Part shown: positions 1-10,596 of the stretch, in pieces
Numbering within the stretch: position 1 is the stretch's first letter
Layout of the letters: each line of letters begins with the position of its first letter
Origin: Candidatus Thiodiazotropha sp. CDECU1
GTDB lineage: Bacteria > Pseudomonadota > Gammaproteobacteria > Chromatiales > Chromatiaceae
Length of the DNA stretch: 64,000 nt
NCBI RefSeq assembly: GCF_963455295.1
Contig: NZ_OY734020.1
Location: 868,001 to 932,000, forward strand
Direction: 5' to 3'
Made by a program: the position numbers and the translations under genes
The notes under the pieces: model-generated
The model's input: the letters and a program-made list of their open reading frames with translations, nothing else
What the model was told of the DNA's origin: nothing
Database searches by the model: none

Positions 1-1565
1 AACAGCGCTATCTGCGCACGATACGGGTCAGCGCCAGTCGGGGTATGGTCACCGACCGCAATGGGGAGCCCCTGGCGATCAGCACCCCGGTGAAAAGCGT
101 AGCCGCCAATCCAAAGGTCATAAAGGGTGACAGCGAAACCATAGGCGCCATTGCCTCGACCTTGGGCCTGAATCCCGATCGACTGCGCAGGTTGCTCTCC
201 AGTGAACGAGGTTTTGTCTATCTCAAGCGGCGTATCAATCCCGACCTTGCGCAGCGGGTGGATGGCCTTGAGCTGGAGGGTATCGACCTGCTCTCCGAAT
301 ACCGCCGTTTCTATCCCAGCGGTGAGGTGATGTCGCATATTGTCGGCTTCACCAATATTGATGACAAGGGACAGGAGGGGATAGAGCTGGCATACGATGA
401 GTGGCTCAGCGGCAATCCCGGCGCGAAACGGGTGATCAAGGATGGCAAGGGACGGGTGGTGAAACAGGTGGAGAATATCCAAAGTCCCTCTCCGGGCAAG
501 GATCTGGTGTTGAGCATCGATCGCCGCCTGCAGTTTCTGGCCTATCGTGAGCTCAAGGCCGCGGTGAGTAAACATAAGGCGAGATCCGGATCGGCGGTGA
601 TCCTGGATAGTCGCAGCGGTGAGATTCTGGCGATGGTCAACAGTCCGTCGTACAACCCGAATGCGCTGCGCGGTCGCCGCTCCAGCAGTCTGCGTAACCG
701 AGCGGTAACCGATGTCTTCGAGCCCGGGTCCACCATCAAACCGTTCACCGTGGCGGCGGCTGTGGAGTTGGGGCGGTTCAAGCCCAATACGCCTATCGAT
801 GTCTCACCCGGCCAGATGAAGGTGGGACGTTATCTGGTCAGGGATAACCGCAACTACGGCATGATCGATGTGGCGGCTGTGCTGCGAAAATCGAGCAATG
901 TGGGGGCCAGCAAGATAGCCCTGTCGATGCAGCCGGAGACATTGTGGAAACTCTACTCGAAGCTTGGGTTCGGTGAGAGTCCCTATAGTCAGTTCCCCGG
1001 TGAGTCCAGTGGACGGCTGCCCCACTTTTCAGATTGGTCCAGTTTTGAACAGGCAACCCTCTCGTTCGGTTACGGTCTCTCAGTGACGCCGCTGCAACTC
1101 GCCAGGGCTTATGGGGTACTGGCCAATGACGGGGTGCGCATGCCGGTCTCGCTGCTCAAACAGGAGCAGGCAGAACCGGGTGAGCGGGTTATGCGTAAGA
1201 GTACCGCCAGGACGGTGGTCAAGATGCTGGAGGCGGTGGTGTCCAGTGAGGGCACGGCGCCGCTTGCCGCAGTCCCAGGTTATCGTGTGGCGGGCAAGAC
1301 GGGGACGGCAAAAAAATCGGTGGCCGGAGGGTATGCGGAGGATAAATATCTCTCGCTGTTCGTCGGTATTGCGCCGGTGAGTGATCCCCGCCTGGTGATG
1401 GCGGTGTTCATCGATGAACCCCAGGGTAAGGAGTATTACGGTGGACTGGTGGCCGGCCCTGTCTTCTCCAAGGTGATGAGTGGCGCCCTGCGGTTGTTGA
1501 ATATTCCTCCTGATAAGCAGTGGCACGAGAATACCCTGATGGCTCGATTGGGGGATCGGCAATGA
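1..1565 (+). CDS. ftsI: Peptidoglycan D,D-transpeptidase FtsI (PBP3), 5' end missing
   Basis: Septal class B penicillin-binding protein that cross-links peptide stems of new peptidoglycan with FtsW at the divisome. The reading frame is already open at base 3, upstream of the first internal ATG at 45, so the cytoplasmic tail and transmembrane anchor lie outside the window. The remaining part shows the dimerisation/pedestal region and the transpeptidase domain with all three penicillin-binding motifs: the SxxK active serine in FEPGSTIKPF, the SSN motif in KSSNVGASK, and KTGTAKK near the C-terminus. It is the first visible gene of the dcw cluster. Its TGA overlaps the murE ATG (ATGA), suggesting translational coupling. 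Upstream ftsL/rsmH are expected outside the window. Identification is firm; only the N-terminus is unseen. Confidence 0.96.
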   Translation, partial: QRYLRTIRVSASRGMVTDRNGEPLAISTPVKSVAANPKVIKGDSETIGAIASTLGLNPDRLRRLLSSERGFVYLKRRINPDLAQRVDGLELEGIDLLSEYRRFYPSGEVMSHIVGFTNIDDKGQEGIELAYDEWLSGNPGAKRVIKDGKGRVVKQVENIQSPSPGKDLVLSIDRRLQFLAYRELKAAVSKHKARSGSAVILDSRSGEILAMVNSPSYNPNALRGRRSSSLRNRAVTDVFEPGSTIKPFTVAAAVELGRFKPNTPIDVSPGQMKVGRYLVRDNRNYGMIDVAAVLRKSSNVGASKIALSMQPETLWKLYSKLGFGESPYSQFPGESSGRLPHFSDWSSFEQATLSFGYGLSVTPLQLARAYGVLANDGVRMPVSLLKQEQAEPGERVMRKSTARTVVKMLEAVVSSEGTAPLAAVPGYRVAGKTGTAKKSVAGGYAEDKYLSLFVGIAPVSDPRLVMAVFIDEPQGKEYYGGLVAGPVFSKVMSGALRLLNIPPDKQWHENTLMARLGDRQ

Positions 1566-3100
1566 TGGCTGCCGAGCGAATCACCAGCGGGGCGACACTG
1601 ACATCCCTGTTGCGTGGGCTGGTCTCCGTGCCGGCCAATGATGATCGTGAAGTGACTGGGATTACCTTGGATAGTCGTGATGTGACACCGGGCTCGCTCT
1701 TTATCGCCTGTGCCGGTGAGCATCATCATGGCTTGGCGTTCGCCGAGCAAGCGGTTTCCCAGGGGGCAGTCGCGATCATCTGGGAAGCAGATAATCTTGA
1801 GGGTGAACGTCTGGCGGCAGGGTTGGAGCTGCCTGTTCCCTTGCTGGCGCTGGCGCAATTGACCCGGCATGTGAGTCGGATTGCGGGTCGTTTCTACCAG
1901 CATCCCAGTCGCCTGATGTCCGTCTATGGGATCACCGGCACCAATGGCAAGACCAGCATCAGCCAACTGCTGGCCCATGCGCTGATGTGCGAGATACCCT
2001 GCGGCATCATGGGTACCCTGGGGGTGGGGCTCCCCGGTCATTTAAAGCCCACCGGTTATACCACTCCCGATGCAGTGACCCTGCAGCAGTATTTGCATGA
2101 TCTGCTGCAGCAGGGTGTGGCGGCGGTGAGTATGGAGGTCTCATCCCACGCCCTGGATCAGGGTCGGGCTGGGGCGGTGGCCTTCGATTGCGCCATCTTC
2201 ACCAATCTCAGTCGTGATCATTTCGATTATCACGGGACCCTGGAAAACTATGCTGCCGCCAAGCAACGACTGTTTCAGATACCGGGCCTCGGCAGTGCGG
2301 TGCTCAATCTTGATGATGCCTTTGGCAGAACCCTGCTCGGATCATTGGCGGATGGGGTGAAGCTGCTGGGTTACAGTCTCGAACCGGCGGCTGATCTGCC
2401 TGCCGGTCTCGATGGATGGGCGCAGGCCCTGGATATTGATCCCACCACTCAGGGAATGCGGATCAAAGTCTCGACCCACCTTGGTGACGCCAATCTGGAG
2501 ACACAACTGCTGGGTCGCTTCAATGCGGCCAATCTATTGGCTGTGCTGCTGGTACTGCTGCAGCGGGGCTGGTCTCTGCAGCGTGGTGTGGAAGTGCTTT
2601 CATCACTCAATACAGTGCCTGGCCGGATGGAACTGCTGGGTGGCGGAGAGAGACCCGGCGTGGTGGTGGATTACGCCCATACGCCGGACGCCCTGGAGAA
2701 GGCCCTGTCGGCCCTGCGCATGCATTGCCCTGGCTCGCTGACTGTCGTATTCGGTTGCGGCGGTGACCGGGATCGGGGTAAACGTCCGCTGATGGGGGAG
2801 TTGGCTGAACGGCTTGCCGATCGCGTGGTTATTACTGATGACAATCCACGCAGCGAGTCGAACAGTGAAATCATTGAGCAGATCCTGTCCGGCATGAAGA
2901 CGCCGGATAGGGCGCTGGTCGAGCCTGATCGAAGTCGTGCCATTCATACTGCGATTGCAGATGCAGCAGCGGGTGATCTGGTGCTGGTGGCGGGTAAGGG
3001 GCATGAGGATTACCAGCTGGTGGGAGATGAAGTTCTTCATTTCGATGATCGGGAGCAGGTGACCGCCGCCCTCCATGAGTGGCCGGGGGTGGGGCGATGA
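1562..3100 (+). CDS. murE: UDP-N-acetylmuramoyl-L-alanyl-D-glutamate--2,6-diaminopimelate ligase MurE
   Basis: ATP-dependent ligase adding the third residue of the peptidoglycan stem in the cytoplasm. The 512-residue protein has the Mur-ligase ATP loop GTNGKT at about residues 126-131, the central ligase domain with SMEVSSHALDQGR at about 190-202, and a C-terminal domain carrying DNPR at 427-430, the arginine motif that selects meso-diaminopimelate over lysine. I chose the ATG at 1562 because it overlaps the ftsI stop and is preceded by a GGGGAT purine stretch; an in-frame alternative at 1520 would overlap ftsI by 46 bases. The next gene, murF, overlaps its stop. Length is normal for the family. 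Confidence 0.97.
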   Translation: MMAAERITSGATLTSLLRGLVSVPANDDREVTGITLDSRDVTPGSLFIACAGEHHHGLAFAEQAVSQGAVAIIWEADNLEGERLAAGLELPVPLLALAQLTRHVSRIAGRFYQHPSRLMSVYGITGTNGKTSISQLLAHALMCEIPCGIMGTLGVGLPGHLKPTGYTTPDAVTLQQYLHDLLQQGVAAVSMEVSSHALDQGRAGAVAFDCAIFTNLSRDHFDYHGTLENYAAAKQRLFQIPGLGSAVLNLDDAFGRTLLGSLADGVKLLGYSLEPAADLPAGLDGWAQALDIDPTTQGMRIKVSTHLGDANLETQLLGRFNAANLLAVLLVLLQRGWSLQRGVEVLSSLNTVPGRMELLGGGERPGVVVDYAHTPDALEKALSALRMHCPGSLTVVFGCGGDRDRGKRPLMGELAERLADRVVITDDNPRSESNSEIIEQILSGMKTPDRALVEPDRSRAIHTAIADAAAGDLVLVAGKGHEDYQLVGDEVLHFDDREQVTAALHEWPGVGR

Positions 3101-4464
3101 ACACCCTGTGCCTCTCGCAAGTGGCGTCAAGCCTGAATGGTACCTGGGTCGGCGAAGATGTCAGTTTCAGTTCTGTCAGTACAGACAGTCGCACACTGCA
3201 GGCGAGAGATCTCTATGTGGCCTTGAAGGGACCTCACTTCGATGGTCATAACTTCATCGGGCAGGCGATTGACAAGGGTGCGGTGGGGGTGATGGTGAGT
3301 GAACCCCAGAAGCCGGAGATCCCACAGCTCCAGGTAAAAGATACCCGGCTCGGACTGGGTCGGTTGGCCGGGGTATGGCGAGACTCTTTTCCGCTGCCAC
3401 TGATTGCCATCACCGGCAGCAATGGCAAGACGACTGTCAAGGAGTTGGTTGCCGCCATTCTCCAGCAACGGGGGAGGGTGCTTGCCACCCAGGGAAACTT
3501 GAACAATGAGATAGGCCTGCCACTGACACTTCTGCGCTTGCAGGATGAGGCCTTTGCGGTGGTGGAGATGGGGGCCAATCATCCCGGCGAGATCGGCTAC
3601 CTGAGCCATATTGCCCATCCGGATGTGGCCCTGATAACCAATGCGGGTGCTGCCCACCTCGAAGGGTTCGGAGATCTGCAGGGGGTGGCCAGGGCGAAAG
3701 GAGAGATCCTGAGCGGACTCAGGCCTGGTGGTATCGCGGTATTGAATGCGGACGACGACTATTTTCCATTGTGGCGTGAGTTTCTGGGCGAGCGCAAGCT
3801 GATCAGCTTTGGCAGCTCAAGACAGGCGGCCGTGCAGTGCGATCTCTCTCGGGCAGAGATGCGCTGGACGGAGAACGGTTTCTACAACCATATGCAGGTC
3901 AGCTACCGGGAGGATCAATTCGATGTGAAGCTGGCACTCGCCGGTAGACACAATCTGATGAATGCCCTGGCCGCGATTGCGGGCGCTTTGGCGATGGGCG
4001 CATCGGCTAGGGAGATCGAACAGGGTCTTGCCAGTGTAAAACCGGTGGCGGGTCGTTTACAGATGCACTTCACCACTGCGGGATATCGCCTCATCGACGA
4101 TACCTATAACGCCAATCCCGACTCGGTGGAAGCTGCAGTCGATGTATTACGCAGTGCGCCGGGAGAACAGATCCTGGTGCTGGGAGATCTGGCTGAACTG
4201 GGTGATCAATCCGTTGCCCTGCACAATCAACTCGGTGCAAAAGCGAAACTGGCGGGTCTCTCCCGACTGTATACCCTGGGGGAGCTGAGCCGGTATGCAG
4301 CTGAGGGCTTCGGTGACGGAGCCTTGGCGTTTTCTGATTTGGATCAACTGATCGGGACCCTTGCCGGTGCGCTTCGCCGAGGCGACACATTGCTGGTGAA
4401 GGGTTCACGAACTGCGGCCATGGAACGGGTGGTTGATCGCCTGATTAATGAGGGGAGGGGCTGA
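3097..4464 (+). CDS. murF: UDP-N-acetylmuramoyl-tripeptide--D-alanyl-D-alanine ligase MurF
   Basis: Cytoplasmic Mur ligase that attaches the D-Ala-D-Ala dipeptide made by Ddl, finishing the UDP-MurNAc-pentapeptide. The 455-residue product has an N-terminal UDP-substrate domain, the ATP loop GSNGKT at about residues 107-112, the [15 protein letters not shown] segment of the central domain and a C-terminal domain with DTYNANPDS. The ATG at 3097 overlaps the murE TGA (ATGA) and has a G-rich ribosome site directly upstream; an in-frame GTG at 3079 is less likely. Two bases separate it from mraY. All of this agrees with the usual murE-murF-mraY order. Confidence 0.97.
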   Translation: MNTLCLSQVASSLNGTWVGEDVSFSSVSTDSRTLQARDLYVALKGPHFDGHNFIGQAIDKGAVGVMVSEPQKPEIPQLQVKDTRLGLGRLAGVWRDSFPLPLIAITGSNGKTTVKELVAAILQQRGRVLATQGNLNNEIGLPLTLLRLQDEAFAVVEMGANHPGEIGYLSHIAHPDVALITNAGAAHLEGFGDLQGVARAKGEILSGLRPGGIAVLNADDDYFPLWREFLGERKLISFGSSRQAAVQCDLSRAEMRWTENGFYNHMQVSYREDQFDVKLALAGRHNLMNALAAIAGALAMGASAREIEQGLASVKPVAGRLQMHFTTAGYRLIDDTYNANPDSVEAAVDVLRSAPGEQILVLGDLAELGDQSVALHNQLGAKAKLAGLSRLYTLGELSRYAAEGFGDGALAFSDLDQLIGTLAGALRRGDTLLVKGSRTAAMERVVDRLINEGRG

Positions 4465-4466
4465 AA

Positions 4467-5549
4467 GTGTTGCTCTATCTTACCGATTGGCTTACCCAGT
4501 TCGACAATGGTTTCAGAGTATTCCAGTACTTGACGCTGCGTACCATCCTGGGGGTCTTGACTGCGCTTTTGATCTCCCTGGCCCTGGGTCCGGTGATGAT
4601 ACGCCGTTTGAGCTTTCATCAAATCGGACAGACGGTACGCGACGATGGTCCGGAGACACACTTTTCCAAAGCCGGAACCCCCACCATGGGGGGGGCGCTG
4701 ATTCTGGTGGCGATCGCCATTGCCACCCTGCTATGGGCGGATCTGGAAAACCGCTACGTGTGGATCGTGTTGATTGTAACCATGACCTTTGGCCTCATCG
4801 GTCTGGTGGATGACTACAAAAAGCTGGTCCTGAATGATCCCAAGGGTCTGTCAGCGCGGTGGAAATATTTCTGGCAATCGGTGGCGGGATTGGGTGCCTC
4901 GTTGGTGTTCTACTACACCGCCAGTTCATCCATGGAGACCGCACTGCTGATCCCCTATCTGAAGGATGTCTCTCTGGATTGGGGACCGGTATTCATTCTA
5001 TTCAGTTATCTGGTCATCGTCGGCTCTTCAAATGCGGTCAACCTGACCGATGGGCTCGACGGTCTGGCGATTCTCCCGACGGTGATGGTGGGTGGCGCAT
5101 TGGGGGTTATCGCCTATGTTACCGGTCACTCCGATTTTGCTGCCTATTTGAAGATCCCCTATCTGCCCGGGGTAGGCGAGTTGATCGTCTTCTGCGCTTC
5201 GTTGGTTGGGGCTGGACTGGGATTTCTCTGGTTCAACACCTATCCGGCACAGGTCTTTATGGGGGATGTGGGAGCCTTGGCATTGGGTGCGGCCCTGGGT
5301 GTTATCTCGGTGGCCGTGAGACAGGAGATCGTACTGTTCATCATGGGTGGGGTCTTCGTCGTGGAGACGGTCTCGGTGGTATTGCAGGTCTTGTCCTACA
5401 AGCTGACCGGTAAACGCATATTTCGTATGGCGCCACTGCATCACCACTTTGAACTCAAGGGCTGGCCCGAGCCGAGGGTGATTGTGCGTTTTTGGATCAT
5501 CACCGTCATCCTGGTGTTGGTCGGTCTGGCGAGTCTGAAGATACGCTGA
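4467..5549 (+). CDS. mraY: Phospho-N-acetylmuramoyl-pentapeptide transferase MraY
   Basis: Integral inner-membrane enzyme that transfers phospho-MurNAc-pentapeptide to undecaprenyl phosphate, giving lipid I. The 360-residue protein is highly hydrophobic, with about ten membrane segments, and carries the family motifs: the aspartate pair in LVDDYKK near residue 116, [10 protein letters not shown] in a cytoplasmic loop, and the histidine-rich [11 protein letters not shown] near the C-terminus. It starts with GTG at 4467, just after a strong GAGGGGAGGGG ribosome site that overlaps the end of murF. Its TGA shares one base with the murD start. Length and motifs are standard. Confidence 0.97.
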   Translation: MLLYLTDWLTQFDNGFRVFQYLTLRTILGVLTALLISLALGPVMIRRLSFHQIGQTVRDDGPETHFSKAGTPTMGGALILVAIAIATLLWADLENRYVWIVLIVTMTFGLIGLVDDYKKLVLNDPKGLSARWKYFWQSVAGLGASLVFYYTASSSMETALLIPYLKDVSLDWGPVFILFSYLVIVGSSNAVNLTDGLDGLAILPTVMVGGALGVIAYVTGHSDFAAYLKIPYLPGVGELIVFCASLVGAGLGFLWFNTYPAQVFMGDVGALALGAALGVISVAVRQEIVLFIMGGVFVVETVSVVLQVLSYKLTGKRIFRMAPLHHHFELKGWPEPRVIVRFWIITVILVLVGLASLKIR

Positions 5550-6904
5550 TGGCGAAACAAGTGACAAATTCAGCTAAAACACTGATCGTCGGATTAGGCG
5601 CGACCGGACTCTCTTGTGCGCGCTACCTGGCGGCCCACGGGGAATCCCTGGCTGTGACCGACAGTCGCGAGAATCCGCCGGGGCTGGAGGCGCTGCGCAA
5701 GGATTATCCCGACATGGCGATGTTCCTCGGCGGCTTTCAGGCGGAGGTATTCCATGCCGCCAGTCGACTGGTGGTGAGTCCGGGTGTGTCACTCGACGAG
5801 CCACTGATTCGTGCAGTCAAAGAGCGGCATGTAGAGATAGTCGGTGATGTGGAGCTGTTTGCCAGAGCGGTAAAGGCGCCGGTAGTCGCAATTACCGGAT
5901 CGAATGGCAAGAGCACAGTCACAACCTTGCTGGGAGATATGGCGCGTATGGCCGGTATCAGGGTGGCTGTGGGTGGCAACCTTGGGCAGCCCGCGCTTGA
6001 CCTGTTGGCGGATGAAGTTGAGTTGTATGTGCTTGAACTCTCCAGTTTCCAATTGGAGAGCACCCATTCACTCAAGCCCCAGGCTGCGGTTGTGTTGAAT
6101 GTCTCCGCCGATCATATGGACCGCTACCGGGATCTGGAAGAGTATGCCGCCACCAAGGCATCACTTTACGCCAATTGCGAGATTATGGTGATCAACCGTG
6201 ATGATGCACGGGTCGCCGCTATGGCGGTGCCGAATACAACCACCATTGGATTTACCCTGGGGGCGCCTCAAGGAGACGATTTCGGTCTGCATGAACTAGA
6301 TGGAATCAAATGGCTGAGTGAGGGGCATACCCCCCTGATGCCGGTCACCGAGCTGCGCATACCTGGTCGTCACAATATGGCGAATGCCCTCGCTGCCTTG
6401 GCCTTGGGCAGTGCCGTGGGCCTGCCGCAAAACGATATGCTGGCAGCCCTGAGAAGCTATACCGGCCTGCCCCATCGCACCCAATGGATCAGCGATAAGG
6501 GTGGTGTGCGCTGGTATAACGACTCCAAGGGTACCAATGTGGGGGCTACGATCGCAGCCTTGGAGGGACTTCACCCTGAAGGCGACAGCAGCCGCAGTGT
6601 TTTGATTGCAGGTGGCGATTGCAAAGAAGCCGATTTTTCACCCCTGGCCCCGGTGGTGGAAAAAACAGCACGGGCCATCATTCTCATAGGCAAGGACGCA
6701 TCTCAACTGGAATCAGTACTGGCGGGCCAAGTGCCCATACAGCATGCGGCAACACTTGAAGAGGCAGTAAGTCTGGCCGCGGAGTTGGCACAGCCTGGGG
6801 ATCGGGTGCTGCTATCTCCAGCCTGTGCCAGTTTCGATATGTTCCAGAATTTTGCGGCCCGTGGCGAGGCCTTCATCCAGGCGGTGGAGGCGCTCTCGGC
6901 ATGA
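5549..6904 (+). CDS. murD: UDP-N-acetylmuramoyl-L-alanine--D-glutamate ligase MurD
   Basis: Adds D-glutamate to UDP-MurNAc-L-Ala in the cytoplasm. The 451-residue protein opens with a Rossmann-like UDP-binding fold (LIVGLGATGLS, residues 12-22), then the ATP loop GSNGKST at 117-123 and the NVSADHMDRY segment, and ends with SPACASFDMFQNFAARG, typical of MurD. The ATG at 5549 shares its A with the mraY stop (TGATG); an in-frame upstream start at 5492 would run deep into mraY. There is no obvious ribosome site, so translation probably depends on coupling to mraY. ftsW overlaps its 3' end. Confidence 0.97.
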   Translation: MAKQVTNSAKTLIVGLGATGLSCARYLAAHGESLAVTDSRENPPGLEALRKDYPDMAMFLGGFQAEVFHAASRLVVSPGVSLDEPLIRAVKERHVEIVGDVELFARAVKAPVVAITGSNGKSTVTTLLGDMARMAGIRVAVGGNLGQPALDLLADEVELYVLELSSFQLESTHSLKPQAAVVLNVSADHMDRYRDLEEYAATKASLYANCEIMVINRDDARVAAMAVPNTTTIGFTLGAPQGDDFGLHELDGIKWLSEGHTPLMPVTELRIPGRHNMANALAALALGSAVGLPQNDMLAALRSYTGLPHRTQWISDKGGVRWYNDSKGTNVGATIAALEGLHPEGDSSRSVLIAGGDCKEADFSPLAPVVEKTARAIILIGKDASQLESVLAGQVPIQHAATLEEAVSLAAELAQPGDRVLLSPACASFDMFQNFAARGEAFIQAVEALSA

Positions 6905-8100
6905 GTACCCTGGTAAGTAGACAGGCGCATGATGCGCGTGCCGGCAAACCCACCATTCAGCCCCTCGTGGACTGGTGGCTATTAGGTGCGGCAGTTGTAC
7001 TACTCTGTTTCGGTCTGGTGATGGTCTCGTCTGCATCGATGACAGTGGGAGAGCGTCTTGGTGGTTCGCCTTTCTTCTATGTCTATCGCCATCTATTCGC
7101 CATGCTCCTGGGCTTGCTGGCAGCCTATCTGGTTTTTAAAATTCCGATGCAGCAGTGGCAGAAGGCAGGACCGTTATTGGTCTTTACGGGGCTGTTGTTG
7201 TTACTGCTGCTGTTGATCCCAGGGATTGGCAAAAGTGTCAATGGTGCCACCCGCTGGATACCCCTGGGGGGCTTCAACCTGCAGAGTTCCGAATTCATGA
7301 AACTCTTCATGGTGCTCTATATCGCCGGTTACCTGGTGCGTCGTCAAGATGAAGTCGCGCGCTCCTTCTGGGGTTTCGCAAAACCGATGCTGTTGTTGAT
7401 CATCACCAGTTCACTGATCCTGCTGCAACCCGATTTCGGCACCACGGTAGTCCTGTTCGCCACCGCCACCGCTATGTTGTTTCTCGGCGGGGTTGTGCTG
7501 TATCAGTTTTCCATGTTGATTGTCGTTGCCGGAGTGGCAGGTTGGGCGCTGATCTACTTCTCGCCCTATCGGTGGCAGCGTATGACCACCTATTTGAATC
7601 CGTGGGACGATCCCTTCAATACCGATTTTCAGCTCACCCAGGCACTGATCGCCTTTGGCCGCGGTGAAGTCAGCGGGGTCGGGTTGGGTAATGGAATCCA
7701 GAAACAGTTCTACCTGCCGGAGGCGCATACCGATTTCATCATGGCCGTCGTGGGTGAGGAGTTCGGCCTGCTCGGAACCCTGGGTGTGATTCTGCTGTTC
7801 GCCTTCATTACCTGGCGTGCATTTCAGATAGGTGTCAAGGCGGAACAGACCGGTCAGCGTTTTTCCAGCTATACCGCCTATGGCCTCGGACTCTGGATTG
7901 GGATGCAAGCCTTCATCAATATAGGTGTCAATGTCGGTATGCTGCCGACCAAGGGCCTGACACTGCCGTTTATGAGTTATGGGGGCAACAGCATCATCGT
8001 CGTCTGTATGATGATTGCGCTGTTGTTGAGAATCGATTTCGAGTCACGCCAGAAGCGAGTCAAGAGCAAGCACAGGAGGCGATCATGGAGCCTCATGTGA
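6901..8100 (+). CDS. ftsW: Septal peptidoglycan polymerase FtsW (SEDS family)
   Basis: SEDS-family glycosyltransferase that polymerises lipid II at the septum with FtsI. The 399-residue protein has about ten transmembrane helices after a short cytoplasmic N-terminus. SEDS motifs are present: GATRWIPLGGFNLQSSE, LLQPDFGTTVV, GLGNGIQKQFYLPEAHTDF and the C-terminal GLTLPFMSYGGNS. Its ATG overlaps the murD stop (ATGA) with GGAGG about ten bases upstream. The 3' end overlaps murG by 16 bases. The cell-division context rather than rodA context (no mrdA/mrdB neighbours) supports FtsW over RodA. Confidence 0.96.
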   Translation: MSTLVSRQAHDARAGKPTIQPLVDWWLLGAAVVLLCFGLVMVSSASMTVGERLGGSPFFYVYRHLFAMLLGLLAAYLVFKIPMQQWQKAGPLLVFTGLLLLLLLLIPGIGKSVNGATRWIPLGGFNLQSSEFMKLFMVLYIAGYLVRRQDEVARSFWGFAKPMLLLIITSSLILLQPDFGTTVVLFATATAMLFLGGVVLYQFSMLIVVAGVAGWALIYFSPYRWQRMTTYLNPWDDPFNTDFQLTQALIAFGRGEVSGVGLGNGIQKQFYLPEAHTDFIMAVVGEEFGLLGTLGVILLFAFITWRAFQIGVKAEQTGQRFSSYTAYGLGLWIGMQAFINIGVNVGMLPTKGLTLPFMSYGGNSIIVVCMMIALLLRIDFESRQKRVKSKHRRRSWSLM

Positions 8101-9167
8101 TGGTCATGGCCGGTGGTACAGGTGGGCATCTATTCCCGGCACTGGCGGTGGCCGACTGGATGAAACAGAAAGGCTGTCGCATCACCTGGTTGGGCAGTCG
8201 CTCCGGTATGGAGAACAGACTCATACCCGAGTATGGCTATCCCCTGGAGACGCTTCAGGTCAAAGGCGTGCGCGGGAGTGGCCTGAAGCGGCGTTTGGCC
8301 GCACCCTTTACCATCAGCAAGGCGCTCTGGCAGGCCCATCGCGTGTTGCGTCGCACCCGGCCGCAGCTGGTGTTGGGTATGGGCGGATTCGCCACCGGTC
8401 CAGGTGGTTTGGCTGCCAGATTGATGCGAATACCCCTGGTGATACAGGAACAGAATGCGATTCCGGGATTCACCAATCGCATCTTGGCCGGATTTGCAAC
8501 CAAGGTTTTCGAGGCCTTTCCCGGCAGCTTCGGTGCTGAGGCACAGGCGGAGACGGTGGGCAATCCGGTACGCCGGGAAATTCTATCCCTGCCCCTGCCG
8601 GAGGTGCGCTTTGCCCAGCGTGGGGCTGCGATCAGGTTGTTGGTTCTCGGCGGTTCCCTGGGTGCCCGGGCACTCAATCAATGCGTACCGGAGGCGCTCT
8701 CCATGATGCCTGAGGCAGTACGCCCGCAGGTACGCCATCAGGCGGGTGAAAAGCTGCTGGATGAAACCCTGGAAAGATATCGGGAACTGGCGGTGGAGGC
8801 GGAGGTGATGGCCTTTGAAAAAGAGATGGCCGAGGCCTACGCCTGGGCCGATCTTGTCATCTGTCGGGCCGGTGCGCTGACGGTTTCCGAACTGGCCGCA
8901 GCGGGGCTGGGGGCCATACTCGTTCCCTATCCCTTTGCCGTGGATGACCATCAAACACGGAATGCGGAATTTCTGGTGAATGCGGATGCCGCACACCTGA
9001 TTCCACAGCATAGTCTTGATGGGCGAAACCTGGCGCGGCTGTTGGGTAGTCTCTGCACAGACAGGAAAAGGCTGCTGGCCATGGCCACTGCGGCACGTGG
9101 CCTGGCAAAGCCGGATGCCGCCGCTCAGGTAGGGCGCTATTGCCTGGAGGTGATCGCCCATGAGTGA
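8085..9167 (+). CDS. murG: UDP-GlcNAc--lipid I N-acetylglucosaminyltransferase MurG
   Basis: Peripheral membrane GT-B glycosyltransferase that converts lipid I to lipid II on the inner face of the membrane. The 360-residue product shows the N-terminal glycine-rich loop [14 protein letters not shown], a second glycine-rich element [12 protein letters not shown] near the middle, and the C-terminal donor-binding part [18 protein letters not shown] followed by [14 protein letters not shown]. The start at 8085 lies inside the end of ftsW and has a textbook AGGAGG seven bases upstream. murC overlaps its 3' end by eight bases. Confidence 0.97.
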   Translation: MEPHVMVMAGGTGGHLFPALAVADWMKQKGCRITWLGSRSGMENRLIPEYGYPLETLQVKGVRGSGLKRRLAAPFTISKALWQAHRVLRRTRPQLVLGMGGFATGPGGLAARLMRIPLVIQEQNAIPGFTNRILAGFATKVFEAFPGSFGAEAQAETVGNPVRREILSLPLPEVRFAQRGAAIRLLVLGGSLGARALNQCVPEALSMMPEAVRPQVRHQAGEKLLDETLERYRELAVEAEVMAFEKEMAEAYAWADLVICRAGALTVSELAAAGLGAILVPYPFAVDDHQTRNAEFLVNADAAHLIPQHSLDGRNLARLLGSLCTDRKRLLAMATAARGLAKPDAAAQVGRYCLEVIAHE

Positions 9168-10596
9168 GCAACTGCGCAATCGCTATGCCCCGAACAGCAT
9201 GGGCCGTATGCGCCGGATCCATTTTGTCGGTATCGGTGGTGCGGGCATGAGTGGTATCGCCGAGGTGATGATCAATCTGGGTTATCAGGTGACCGGATCA
9301 GATCAACGGGAGAGCGCGGTGACCTCGCGACTCACCAAGCTGGGGGCCGAGGTAATGTTCGGCCACAAGGGAGAGCATGTGGAGGCAGTGGATGCGGTGG
9401 TAATCTCCAGCGCCATCAAAGAGGATAATCCCGAGGTCTGTGCGGCTCGAGATGCCAGGATACCGGTGGTGCCGAGAGCGGAGATGCTGGCGGAGATCAT
9501 GCGCTTCCACTACGGCATCGCAGTGGCGGGTACCCATGGCAAGACCACCACCACCAGTCTGGTTACCAGTATCCTGGCTGAAGCCGGTCTGGATCCGACC
9601 TTTGTTATCGGTGGCAGGCTGAATAGTGCCGGCGCCAATGCGCGCCTGGGTGATGGGGAGTACCTGGTTGCCGAGGCGGATGAAAGCGATGCATCCTTCC
9701 TCTGCCTGCAGCCGATGTTGGCGGTGGTGACCAATATCGACGCGGATCATATGACCACCTATGGCGGTGACTTCAACCGCTTGCGCGGAACCTTCCTGGA
9801 GTTTCTGCATCATCTGCCGTTTTACGGCCGGGCGGTGATGTGTATCGATGACGAAGAGATACGCAATCTGTTGGGGGAGATCTCGCGGCCGATTACCACC
9901 TATGGTTTCAGCGATGATGCCGATGTACAGGCGGTTGCCGTGGTAAGTGATGGACTCAAGACCCATTTTACCCTGCGCGCGGAAACCCTGGCGGAACCAC
10001 TGCAAGTCACCCTCAATCTGCCGGGCAGGCACAATGTATTGAATGCCCTGGCGGCTATCTGTGTCGCCCTTGAACTCAATATCGAGAGTGAAAGCATCAA
10101 AACCGCGCTACACAATTTTGCCGGTATCGGTCGGCGTTTTCAGACGACAGGCGACTGCCGGGTGGATGGTAAACAGGTGATGTTTATTGATGATTATGCC
10201 CACCATCCGCGGGAGATCGATGCCACTCTGACGGCGGTCCGGGATGGGTGGCCGGAACGGCGTCTGGTGATGGTGTTTCAACCCCATCGTTATTCACGAA
10301 CCCAAGAGCAGTTCGAGGACTTTGTACAGGTTCTCTCGAAAGCAGATCTATTGATCGTTAGTGAAGTCTATGCCGCTGGAGAAGAACAGATTCAGGGCGC
10401 CAGTGGACGCGATCTGAATCGTGCCATACGCATCCGGGGTCAGGTCGATCCTGTGTTTGTGGAACCGTTGCAGGAGTTACCGCAACTATTGCAGGGACTG
10501 CTTCTGGATGGGGATATTGTTCTGACCCTGGGTGCCGGCAGTATCGGTTCCATTGCGGCAGAACTACCTCGACGACTCTGTCAGGAGGTGGAGTGA
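9160..10596 (+). CDS. murC: UDP-N-acetylmuramate--L-alanine ligase MurC
   Basis: First Mur ligase of the pathway, joining L-alanine to UDP-MurNAc. The 478-residue protein has the N-terminal nucleotide-sugar fold ([15 protein letters not shown], about 21-35), the ATP loop GTHGKT at 124-129, the [10 protein letters not shown] motif, and the C-terminal [10 protein letters not shown] and FQPHRYSRT elements diagnostic of MurC. The ATG at 9160 is preceded by GGAGGTGATC inside the end of murG; an internal ATG at 9199 is less well placed. The stop overlaps a short downstream ORF instead of running straight into murB, which is unusual for this cluster. Confidence 0.97.
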   Translation: MSEQLRNRYAPNSMGRMRRIHFVGIGGAGMSGIAEVMINLGYQVTGSDQRESAVTSRLTKLGAEVMFGHKGEHVEAVDAVVISSAIKEDNPEVCAARDARIPVVPRAEMLAEIMRFHYGIAVAGTHGKTTTTSLVTSILAEAGLDPTFVIGGRLNSAGANARLGDGEYLVAEADESDASFLCLQPMLAVVTNIDADHMTTYGGDFNRLRGTFLEFLHHLPFYGRAVMCIDDEEIRNLLGEISRPITTYGFSDDADVQAVAVVSDGLKTHFTLRAETLAEPLQVTLNLPGRHNVLNALAAICVALELNIESESIKTALHNFAGIGRRFQTTGDCRVDGKQVMFIDDYAHHPREIDATLTAVRDGWPERRLVMVFQPHRYSRTQEQFEDFVQVLSKADLLIVSEVYAAGEEQIQGASGRDLNRAIRIRGQVDPVFVEPLQELPQLLQGLLLDGDIVLTLGAGSIGSIAAELPRRLCQEVE